From Sphingobacterium multivorum (lineage in GTDB: Bacteria; Bacteroidota; Bacteroidia; Sphingobacteriales; Sphingobacteriaceae): a DNA stretch of 64,000 nt. The translations under genes and the position numbers were made by a program. The stretch covers positions 1-64,000 of the forward strand of contig NZ_UAUU01000002.1 in assembly GCF_900457465.1 (NCBI RefSeq), written 5' to 3'. Below the pieces are notes generated by a model. It was not told the DNA's origin and made no database searches. It saw nothing but the letters and a program-made list of their open reading frames with translations. Every line of letters starts with the position of its first letter. Position 1 is the first letter of the stretch. Below, piece by piece: positions 28,536-36,254 of this stretch.

Positions 28536-28705
28536 ACAATCAACACACTATTCTTACCATGATGCTATCCGTCGGACGGTATTGTAAAAAACTATTGCTT
28601 CAGCTGCAACGAATCGTAAGCCAAAGCGATCGGATATAAATCCACAGAAAAGACTAGTCTTAAAATGTACATCTTTGCTTTAACGACAAAAGACAAAGTA
28701 CACAC

Positions 28706-28798
28706 ATGAAAAAATATATTATCGTATTCAGTCTATCCTTACTTACGTTAAGCGTCTCGGCGCAGAAGAAAAAGAAAAAATAGGGCCCGCCACCCGTG
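28706..28798 (+). pseudogene. N-terminal fragment of a secreted GH29-type gene
   Basis: An ATG at 28706 starts a clean signal peptide ending SVSAQ followed by five lysines and a TAG at 28781. Read through the TAG, the frame continues GPPPV, matching the start of the mature region of Bacteroidota alpha-L-fucosidases (lysine run, then Y-G-P-x-P), with TAG standing where tyrosine is expected. Homology then stops at about 28798, where a truncated dehydrogenase gene on the other strand begins. The fragment marks a rearrangement junction. GH29 assignment rests on a short stretch and is tentative. Confidence 0.5.
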
Positions 28799-29361
28799 GT
28801 GAACTTCCTTATTCACGACAATAGGCACCATACCGATATCTTTAGAAAACTGAATAATTTCTTTCTTGATATTTTCATCCGTTTTAGGATGTGCCATGAT
28901 TTCAGCTGTATTGCGCAACCATATTTGATTGGCAAAATGTAGATTCAAAAACTGTTGTGGCCTACCCGTACTATCTGCAAATTGACTCGGCAATAAGGTA
29001 GAAGAATTACTTGCAAAAATCGTTTTGTCAGCAGCCAATTGCGCTGCCTGTTTGTAAAAATCCTTTTTTATTTGGATTTCTTCTGGAATAGCTTCAATAA
29101 GCAAATCGGCATCTTTAAGCGCTTCCTCCAGATTACTCGTATAGCTCAAATGCTCCTTTGCCGCTGCTATTTGCGCATCGGTAGCTTGAATATCGATACG
29201 ATAATTTTTTGCTAAATCATCAAATTTTGATTTTGCTCTATTTACAATCTCCGCATTGATGTCATAAACGGTAACATCAAAACCGTGAAAAGCAGTCTGA
29301 AAAGCGATTTGATAACCCAAAACACCACTACCCGCTACGGTGATTTTTTTATTGAATTCAT
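28799..29361 (-). pseudogene. 3-hydroxyacyl-CoA dehydrogenase, truncated and frameshifted
   Basis: This encodes the NAD-binding domain of a 3-hydroxyacyl-CoA dehydrogenase (VAGSGVLGYQIAFQTAFHGF, LIEAIPEEIQIKKDFY, FASNSSTLLPS, FLNLHFAN). The C-terminal dimerisation domain is missing: homology ends in VNKEVH at 28799, at the junction with the GH29 fragment. At the 5' end, an ATG at 29361 reads MNSIKK only if the seven-A tract (plus-strand T run at 29344-29350) had eight, so a one-base homopolymer loss separates start from body. It is the last gene of the DyP/catalase-like cassette, 11 bp after the catalase-like gene. Confidence 0.75.
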
Positions 29362-29372
29362 TTGTACGACAA

Positions 29373-30509
29373 TTAAAGTTTATAAAAATTAGGGTCAAAG
29401 GCTTCTTGCAAATTCGTTGGCTCTCTTCTTTTTTTATGATTAAGATCGTGCCTTGCCGTGGAAGAAGTGACGTATGCCGATTGCCTTGCTCTTTGCAAAT
29501 TGCCTATAGGCGCATTTTCTTCCAACGTGCGGAATGGTGTAAAAGATAAATTTTCCATCACATCAAAATTGCCATCTACAGGAACCTGTTGTTTCGGAAT
29601 TCTAATTTTTGCAACCGTTTGAAAAGGCGATAATTCCTGCGACCATTCTTCGGTCAGATCATTAATCGGCATCTTTTTTAGGTCTTTGCACAACTGAATT
29701 TGCAATTCAAAAGTCAAATCGTTTTTCGCAATTTCTTTGATAATCCCCTTGCGGTAAGGCCAATCGGCACTATCTATATCAATATCTTTTTCGGTAATAA
29801 GATTTTGAGTTTCGACAGTAGGTGCAATTCGAATTTTCGCCATATAATCGCCATGACGAACAGCACCCATACTGTAAAATTCATACAAAAAACTGTTTAT
29901 AGAAGGGATTTTTTCAAATGTTTTTAAAGCGCCCAATTCCTTTAATGCTTCAAAATTTGGGAAAGCTTTTTTGTTTTCAGTCACCCATAAAGTGGCAAAT
30001 TCCAACTTACCCAAAGCACCTCTTTCAAAGAAATCGTTTAGCTGTAAAAATAACTTCGAAATAAACACATAATGTGCTGCCGTGTTGCAGAAAAACACTG
30101 GATTATTAATCAAATTATAATCAACATTAGGTGAATCTTCCTCACCCGGAGCTAATTTTTTACCTTTAATACCAAAAATTTTCAACGCAAAACCCTGTGC
30201 ATTTCCGCTTAATTTATCGGGCAACACACGAGATGATCCGTTCGAAAACCGCACGACAGCTTCGTATTTTCCAGCTTGCTTATAAATGCCTTGAGCCAGT
30301 TCTTCGGGTAGATTGGTTAAAATTTCAACCTCTGCTTTTAGTGCGGCATAGCCATTGGCATGCGCATCACGCGTATGGTGTGCTATTTTACTAATCTCAG
30401 GCGTATTTCTGATATAATCTTGAATATCTTTATTAATCTTAGCTATATATTTGTCAAAATTCGCAGGAATTTCTTCTAAATCATAGCTGTATTTTACATT
30501 TTCGCTCAT
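29373..30509 (-). CDS. Catalase-like haem protein
   Basis: A 378-residue member of the short catalase-related family. Recognisable parts are the N-terminal haem-side region HTRDAHANGYAALKAEVEI, RFSNGSSRVLPDKLSG with QGFALKIFG, the VDYNLINNPVFF segment and the C-terminal proline-containing SAYVTSSTARHDLNH. Related proteins act on peroxides or fatty acid hydroperoxides rather than as true catalases. No signal peptide. It is 17 bp downstream of the DyP peroxidase gene and 11 bp upstream of a dehydrogenase remnant, so it belongs to a four-gene unit. Confidence 0.85.
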   Translation of the reverse strand: MSENVKYSYDLEEIPANFDKYIAKINKDIQDYIRNTPEISKIAHHTRDAHANGYAALKAEVEILTNLPEELAQGIYKQAGKYEAVVRFSNGSSRVLPDKLSGNAQGFALKIFGIKGKKLAPGEEDSPNVDYNLINNPVFFCNTAAHYVFISKLFLQLNDFFERGALGKLEFATLWVTENKKAFPNFEALKELGALKTFEKIPSINSFLYEFYSMGAVRHGDYMAKIRIAPTVETQNLITEKDIDIDSADWPYRKGIIKEIAKNDLTFELQIQLCKDLKKMPINDLTEEWSQELSPFQTVAKIRIPKQQVPVDGNFDVMENLSFTPFRTLEENAPIGNLQRARQSAYVTSSTARHDLNHKKRREPTNLQEAFDPNFYKL

Positions 30510-30526
30510 GCTTACATTTTTAGCTG

Positions 30527-31882
30527 TTACAATTCACTGATCCATTTTAGAGCGGACATACTCGGAATAAAACAATATTCACCACCTTTTACTAAGTTGA
30601 ACGTTTGCAAACCACGGTATCTTTTCACCAATGGATCGGCAGGCATCGTAAACAATCCCTCTTTATCCTGAACGCCAATCATTGGGTCTTTTTCGGTTCC
30701 CAAATTCTGAGAATTCCCATCATTTGCCCATTGTTTTTGCAAAAATTCAAGCGTTCCCATCGCATCAGCACTGATACCCATGAAATATTGACCCCGCTCT
30801 TTGCCATCATCCTTGGTAACTTCTGGTGGAACAATGTCCCCAAAAGTCACACTACGTCGAATAATGCGGTGCAGACGCTCATCTTCCAACACAAATGATT
30901 TGGAATCTCTAGGATTCATTCTTCGGATATGCGAACTGAAAGGACATTTTTTACCATCTTCATCCCCTTTGAAAGAGAAATGATTGTTCTTGTTCATATC
31001 CTCACCAAGCTCTTTATCGTCTTTATCCGCCGACAAAACCAGCGGAGCACCACTTCGCCAACGTCCCACCATTTTCGCAGCCAAAAGTTCGCCCTCTTCG
31101 GCAGAATTGGTATTTTCTTGAATGTATTTATTGAAATCGGCAACTTGACTTTGGTATTTTCTAAAAATCATAAACGAGCTGTTCTTGCCCAAAACATCGG
31201 GTTGCGGATACGGTTTCGTAATGTCGCCTTCGCCAGGGTAGCCCAACACAAATTCGCCAGCTTTCAAGGGTCTATCAAAACCTGGAGGAACATCAATACC
31301 GCTGCCTTCAATTTCGGGATTGCTGATGCCATCGCGGAATCCAAAGACATTTTTCACTTCTTCGGTCGCCCCAAAATCGTGACTAATTAAAACCTGAACG
31401 CCAGAACTATCGTGTAATTTGGATTTAAACTCTTCAAATTTTGCCTTCCAATCGGTTTTGTTATTGGCAATAATAGCTGCCGCAATATGGATGTTGGCAT
31501 TTTTGAAATCCCTCTCCCAACTTTTAGGATCATTAACCCCGATATCATTTAAAAAACCAGCCCTTTTAGCCATTCCTTCCTTGAAAGATTCAGGAAAAGA
31601 ATCCAAAGAATCTTTGGGAAGGCCAATTTTCTCCAATCCTTTATAGGTGAAGGTAATAGAAACCGAAGAGCCGTCATTTTGATCCCAATTTTCTGCTGAA
31701 TTCACCAAAGGAATTAGGTTTTTCAACGTCTGTTTTGCGTTAGTCGCATCTTTAATCTCCAAAAGAGCCACTGTACCGTAATAAGGAATTGGTCTGCTTC
31801 GGAGTACCAAAGCCTGAATTTCTTCTAATGCTATATTGACTTTATCCCTATTGAAAATTCTTTTTAAGAAATCTATTGCCAT
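30527..31882 (-). CDS. DyP-type haem peroxidase
   Basis: A 451-residue dye-decolorising peroxidase. The signature GFRDGIS is at residues 181-187 (catalytic aspartate in GxxDG), and the proximal haem side appears as SSHIRRMNPRDS near residue 318. Two ferredoxin-like halves are expected. There is no twin-arginine signal, so it is cytoplasmic or encapsulated elsewhere. DyP enzymes oxidise aromatic substrates with hydrogen peroxide. It sits between a 185-residue protein gene (20 bp upstream) and a catalase-like gene (17 bp downstream), a peroxide-handling operon. Confidence 0.93.
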   Translation of the reverse strand: MAIDFLKRIFNRDKVNIALEEIQALVLRSRPIPYYGTVALLEIKDATNAKQTLKNLIPLVNSAENWDQNDGSSVSITFTYKGLEKIGLPKDSLDSFPESFKEGMAKRAGFLNDIGVNDPKSWERDFKNANIHIAAAIIANNKTDWKAKFEEFKSKLHDSSGVQVLISHDFGATEEVKNVFGFRDGISNPEIEGSGIDVPPGFDRPLKAGEFVLGYPGEGDITKPYPQPDVLGKNSSFMIFRKYQSQVADFNKYIQENTNSAEEGELLAAKMVGRWRSGAPLVLSADKDDKELGEDMNKNNHFSFKGDEDGKKCPFSSHIRRMNPRDSKSFVLEDERLHRIIRRSVTFGDIVPPEVTKDDGKERGQYFMGISADAMGTLEFLQKQWANDGNSQNLGTEKDPMIGVQDKEGLFTMPADPLVKRYRGLQTFNLVKGGEYCFIPSMSALKWISEL

Positions 31883-31902
31883 AATGAATCTATTTAGTAG
31901 GG

Positions 31903-32460
31903 TTATTTTTCAATTTTGTTCGCGTCGTCAATAGCTTTATTTAGACCAGTGATGATTTTGTCGTTTCTGCGAATATCATTCACCGTTAAGTGCGGAACCC
32001 CCACATACCAACCTGTAGCCGTGATTTGTTTGCTTAAAATAAAATCTTTAATCGTAGGATCTTTGATACCCGGCCAGCCTTCGATATTCCCAAAAATAAT
32101 GTCCATCAACTGTGGAATTTTTGTAGCGAAGTCGTTGATATAAGCATCCCAATCGCCGTCATAAGCGGTACAGAAAAGAATTTTTTTATCATCATCGAAC
32201 AATACAATTCTCAAATCGTGAAGCGTACCTACTTTGGTTGCTCCTTTCAGGTTTCCGTTGGCAATTTCCATGATTTTACGCAGGTTGTCTGCACCTCCTG
32301 GTTTCAAATCTGCCATAGCGGTAAGCTCTGAAACACGACCCGAACGCAATCCTTTTCTACCTGCCGAAGTGGTAGAATGATCGTAACCATCTTCAATTCC
32401 TTCGGATAAATTTGCTTTAATAAGCTCTGCTGTAAGTTTTAAATTATCAAATAGTGACAT
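31903..32460 (-). CDS. DyP-operon-associated protein of unknown function
   Basis: A 185-residue soluble protein and first gene of the DyP cassette. The N-terminal third is polar and helical (SLFDNLKLTAELIKANL); the remainder looks like a ferredoxin-like alpha/beta fold with LHDLRIVLFDDDKKILFCTA and a closing GWYVGVPHLTVNDIRRN. This tail recalls small half-DyP or chlorite-dismutase-like folds, but I see no haem ligand motif and give no function. Tight spacing to the DyP gene implies a shared role. Confidence 0.75.
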   Translation of the reverse strand: MSLFDNLKLTAELIKANLSEGIEDGYDHSTTSAGRKGLRSGRVSELTAMADLKPGGADNLRKIMEIANGNLKGATKVGTLHDLRIVLFDDDKKILFCTAYDGDWDAYINDFATKIPQLMDIIFGNIEGWPGIKDPTIKDFILSKQITATGWYVGVPHLTVNDIRRNDKIITGLNKAIDDANKIEK

Positions 32461-33262
32461 AATATGAGTGTTTTTAATTTATAAATTCATTCTTGCTGAT
32501 TGATTTGAAATGACACGAATAGATTTCTCATTTCAGCTTAGGATGCTTTTAAATTCTATATATTAACAATAAGAAAACACATATATAATGTAGTTGATCT
32601 TGTTTTTGTACATATCTAATTTCATATATTATAGACCTTAGTAGCATTAAAACAACGTAGTTAAGAAATTGTTTTTTGTGATTAAAATATATCTACATAT
32701 GTGACTTAATACAAAGCGCTTTGTCCTTTTATTTTGTAGTCATGTAGTCACGTGTTTTTTAAAACTTTTCAATTACAATGAAAAATCGGAGAAAATACTC
32801 AACAAACAGAATTCACCTCATTAGCTCCTCTTATTGCATACTCAAGGTTTAGTTGACTATCATGCCTAAAATAAGGCTCAATATAAAATAAAAGGACACA
32901 AATGATATATTCAATGATTAATAATAAAAACCCAAACGATACAATTCGCACACCTCTTTTCATATTTTGTTAAGCTAGTCTACTATAAATTACTTTCATA
33001 CTTGTTCCTCTCTCAGAAATCATACTCACATTAAATGATCCAGAATTAAAGAATGAAGTGTTTTTTTTGGCCTTTTTTTTACTGAAGCAAATATATAACT
33101 TTATTTACTTGGAAATAAAAATTGTAACCATTACTGAAGATCTAGCTCAATTCACCAACAAATAATTATATTCTCCATAGTTGATAATATAATATACCAG
33201 TTGGCGATCCTAACCGCTTCAGCAGATTGGACGATTGATATGGCAAAATTAGCGATAAGCAC
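32461..33262. other. 800-bp AT-rich region without genes
   Basis: No supportable frame is present on either strand. It should contain the promoter of the minus-strand DyP cassette at its left end and that of the small PH-like protein at its right end. One short direct repeat is visible near 32738 (GTAGTCA twice, 9 bp apart). I looked for the missing body of the GH29 gene cut at 28.8 kb and did not find it. Confidence 0.5.
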
Positions 33263-33721
33263 ATGAAAAACTTCGACAGAAACGGAAACGAGTACAAAAT
33301 GAAACCCCAATTAGGAACCTATGTTCCTTTGGTTGCTATATTTTCTATTATGACCCTAGTTGGGTTCATCAAAATGCCGGAATCCCCTTTCAAATGGTGG
33401 ATGCTGGGAGTTGTCGTAATCTTGATGATTTCCCTGCTTAGAGCCTATTTTATCATTGACATGGACAGAAGGGAAATGCGCGTCCGCAAGGGACTTTTAG
33501 GCAAAGAGGTGACTGTTCCGCTGGAAAGCCTACAGGGATTTACAATCCATAAACTCAAGCAGTACGGCCTCATCACCGTGAGCGTATCGCTTCACGCCCG
33601 TTATCGAAATGAAGATGGTAAAGAAAAGAAGGTGCAGCTCGCACAGCATTATTTTACAAAACCGATACAGCGAATATGTAATGAGATCGACGAAATCATC
33701 GCTGAAGAGAATAATCGGTGA
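33263..33721 (+). CDS. Membrane protein with PH-like domain
   Basis: A 152-residue protein with two membrane helices in a hairpin (about residues 17-35 and 45-65) followed by a bacterial PH-like beta domain (FIIDMDRREMRVRKGLLG, VTVPLESLQGF). This is the layout of small bPH_2-type membrane proteins of unknown function. The ATG at 33263 is used; an internal ATG at 33299 would also keep both helices. It is 50 bp upstream of a helical-repeat protein gene on the same strand. Confidence 0.7.
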   Translation: MKNFDRNGNEYKMKPQLGTYVPLVAIFSIMTLVGFIKMPESPFKWWMLGVVVILMISLLRAYFIIDMDRREMRVRKGLLGKEVTVPLESLQGFTIHKLKQYGLITVSVSLHARYRNEDGKEKKVQLAQHYFTKPIQRICNEIDEIIAEENNR

Positions 33722-33770
33722 TCCGCTTATCCATAATCCTTAAGCCTGTTGAAACCCCACTCTTTCGATT

Positions 33771-35081
33771 ATGCCCGATTTAAGAATCCTAAAACGACAA
33801 TTTCTACATGCACTGAAACGCGGAACAGGTGAAGCATATCTGATCGTAAAAGAGCATCCGGAAATTGACTTTTCAAATCAAATTATACAAGGTGCATTAA
33901 ACATTTTCGCCTATGACGGGCAATGTGAAGGCGACCGGGCAACTTATATTTTTGAGATTATTTCTATTTCAACACAAAAAGACAAAATCCGTAGAGCCGT
34001 TTTGCAGGGCTTGGCAAAAGAACAGGATGACACCTGGAATCTGACACATTTGTTTGCCCTGGCAAAACTTTACGCGCAGCAAAATGACACCGAGGCAAAA
34101 CAAGCTATTTATGACCGGTTTTTAAACAATCCGATCGTCGGCGCTGATTGGGTCGGCGCTCATGAAATACTAGAACTTGATGGACTAAACGGCTTATTTT
34201 ACGTAGCCGAGAAATTTGGAAAACACATTGAACAACACCCTGACGATTGGCAAGACGATGGCATAATTCAGCATTTTCAAGCAAAAAACCAAAGCATACA
34301 GGTTGCTGAAGAACTTAAAAAGAAAGCCCAAACCAATAAGTTCATTCGATTTTACCTTGACAACATACAGCGAACAGAAATAAACCAGAAAACACAGCGG
34401 ACAAAACCCCAAAAATACAAAGACATCATTGATGAAGTGTTAAATAGCAAAGCCCGGATTTCTTTTGCAAGAATGAGAAAGCTAACAGAAGAAGAGATAA
34501 ACACCATTGCAAAGCATCTTTTGAAAGAAACGGACCAGGGAAATATTGAACGCCTTTTGGATATTTTTGACTTTCACAAATTTCCTTATGATAGCCAATT
34601 CATTTTAGACTTTGCTAAACAAAAGGGAACAGGCAAAAACAGCATAGCTGAAAATGCCCTTAATGCACTAAAACATCTAAAAAGCAAAGCCATTAGAGAC
34701 TTTGCTCTGGAGAAAATACAAACAGCCAAAAATCCGATTGACTATTTAGAATTGCTGATTTCTAATTACAGAAGTGGCGACTCGAAGCTACTGACCGAAA
34801 TCGCCGAAAAGGCAAAAAATGAACACGAAATTGAGCGATTGGCAGGGATATACACAGCTATTTTCAAAAAAAACAACACCAAATCCTGTAAAAATCCCCT
34901 TGAAATCCTGTATAGCAAAATGAATTGTGCGCTTCACAGAAAAGATATCATAGAAGTCCTGCTGCATAACAACGTTCTCTCCGACACGATAGAAAAAGAA
35001 CTTCACTATGACTGCAACCTGGAAACAAGGATGATAGCTCTTCAAGCTGGGTTGCAGCATCCTAGTGACCGTAATTTCTGA
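33771..35081 (+). CDS. HEAT-like helical repeat protein, function unknown
   Basis: A 436-residue cytoplasmic protein predicted to be all-helical, with repeated helix pairs from about residue 50 onward (AVLQGLAKE, ALAKLYAQQ, ALNALKHLKSKAIRDFALEK) that look like HEAT-type repeats. Such scaffolds mediate protein or nucleic-acid contacts. No catalytic motif is visible. The gene has its own start right after the PH-like membrane protein gene and is on the same strand. Confidence 0.7.
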   Translation: MPDLRILKRQFLHALKRGTGEAYLIVKEHPEIDFSNQIIQGALNIFAYDGQCEGDRATYIFEIISISTQKDKIRRAVLQGLAKEQDDTWNLTHLFALAKLYAQQNDTEAKQAIYDRFLNNPIVGADWVGAHEILELDGLNGLFYVAEKFGKHIEQHPDDWQDDGIIQHFQAKNQSIQVAEELKKKAQTNKFIRFYLDNIQRTEINQKTQRTKPQKYKDIIDEVLNSKARISFARMRKLTEEEINTIAKHLLKETDQGNIERLLDIFDFHKFPYDSQFILDFAKQKGTGKNSIAENALNALKHLKSKAIRDFALEKIQTAKNPIDYLELLISNYRSGDSKLLTEIAEKAKNEHEIERLAGIYTAIFKKNNTKSCKNPLEILYSKMNCALHRKDIIEVLLHNNVLSDTIEKELHYDCNLETRMIALQAGLQHPSDRNF

Positions 35082-35139
35082 TTAAATTCTCCAGCACCTT
35101 ATTGTTCAAAGCCGTGAAATACCTAAATATTATTATCTT

Positions 35140-35676
35140 TTATTTCAAAAACAATTCATTTGGCTCAACAAGGCTATAAATCCCGATATAATCATCAAAC
35201 TGCAAAAATTTATTATTGATAAAGCAATAGTAACTTATAGACATCAGCTGTGATTTAGCATATCCATCTTTAAGTCTCCAACTACTATTTTCCTTGATGA
35301 AGTATTCAAGTAGAAAATCTTCTAAACTATGACTTTTATAGTAATTAGCTACTTTTGAATCCAATAAAAAGCAATCAGCGCCACTTAAAATACGCGTATC
35401 ATCTACCTCTATCTCTTGGTTCAAAGCTAAATCCAAAAATTTTTCATAAGACCATCTTTTCGGATTTTCACGATGAATTTCCCACAGAGCGGGTTCGTTT
35501 AGCACAGTGACCTTGTCGTTTTTGCATCGAACAAAAAAGTCAAAATCAAATCTTGAGGGCGTTGTTCTGTCATCATAAGCCATTTCATAAATTATCCTTG
35601 AATCAATGCGCTTTGTATTCTTATTTCTAGAACAAGAGCTTAAAACGATGAACGCTATCAATATAAATTTTAACAT
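35140..35676 (-). CDS. Hypothetical lipoprotein
   Basis: A 178-residue protein with a short lipoprotein signal (MLKFILIAFIVLSSCS, lipid-attachment cysteine at 15). The mature part is mixed alpha/beta and rich in aromatic residues, with no motif that I recognise. It is convergent with the helical-repeat gene, 58 bp away, and lies downstream of a frameshifted hypothetical gene on the same strand. Confidence 0.7.
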   Translation of the reverse strand: MLKFILIAFIVLSSCSRNKNTKRIDSRIIYEMAYDDRTTPSRFDFDFFVRCKNDKVTVLNEPALWEIHRENPKRWSYEKFLDLALNQEIEVDDTRILSGADCFLLDSKVANYYKSHSLEDFLLEYFIKENSSWRLKDGYAKSQLMSISYYCFINNKFLQFDDYIGIYSLVEPNELFLK

Positions 35677-35707
35677 ATTTATTCAGATCATTCCGGATCA
35701 ATCCCAA

Positions 35708-36045
35708 CTATTTTCCTATCGCTAAGTTTGCTATTATCTGATTAATTTCTTGTTGTTCTTCAACAATCTCCGGATCAATCTGGGTACCAGTGTCAATAGT
35801 ATAGCTGCAATAGACTATTTTATTATCAGCTGCAAAAATCCAATTAAAAATAGTTAACGCTTCGCCGCTATTTTCCGATGACGAGATATAATAAAGATAA
35901 TATAAATCAAATGACTTGGATAATTAAATTTTGTCCACCCTCGGTTGGAAACAAAATGATTATACTTCATAGCGGTTAATTTACAAAATTCTCGCCGCTT
36001 CCGATCATCAGATTCAAAGAACCTTTTTCTACTGAGATGTTGCAT
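35708..36045 (-). pseudogene. Hypothetical protein, one-base frameshift
   Basis: From an ATG at 36045 a frame runs through FESDDRKRREFCKLTA and GWTKFNYP, then becomes nonsense. One frame over, 70 codons are open to a TAG at 35708 and read as normal protein (FDLYYLYYISSS, FNWIFAADNKIVYCSYTID). The two join into 112 residues if the CC at plus-strand complement 35918-35919 had three bases. Family unknown. The second part has no start of its own, so the two frames are best read as one gene. Confidence 0.4.
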
Positions 36046-36173
36046 TAAGGTCGTTAGACCTCATTCCTTATCTCCTCCGCAAACTTATTACCCTTTTCGG
36101 AATAAACAGCATGGAAAATGCAATGATGACCGTATTTGGACTTAGGAAAATGAAAAAGTCAACAGTTAAAAAA

Positions 36174-36193
36174 GCCACATCTCCCGACGTGGC
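36174..36193 (-). terminator. Terminator of the second SusCD operon
   Basis: On the minus strand GCCAC and GTGGC pair around a 10-base loop and are followed by a T6 run. It lies about 60 bp beyond the stop of the last gene of the locus at 36.3-45 kb. Confidence 0.65.
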
Positions 36194-36254
36194 CTTCACT
36201 TAAATAAACATAAACATATGAACCATCACCTAATCTAGCGGTTCCAACTAACTC

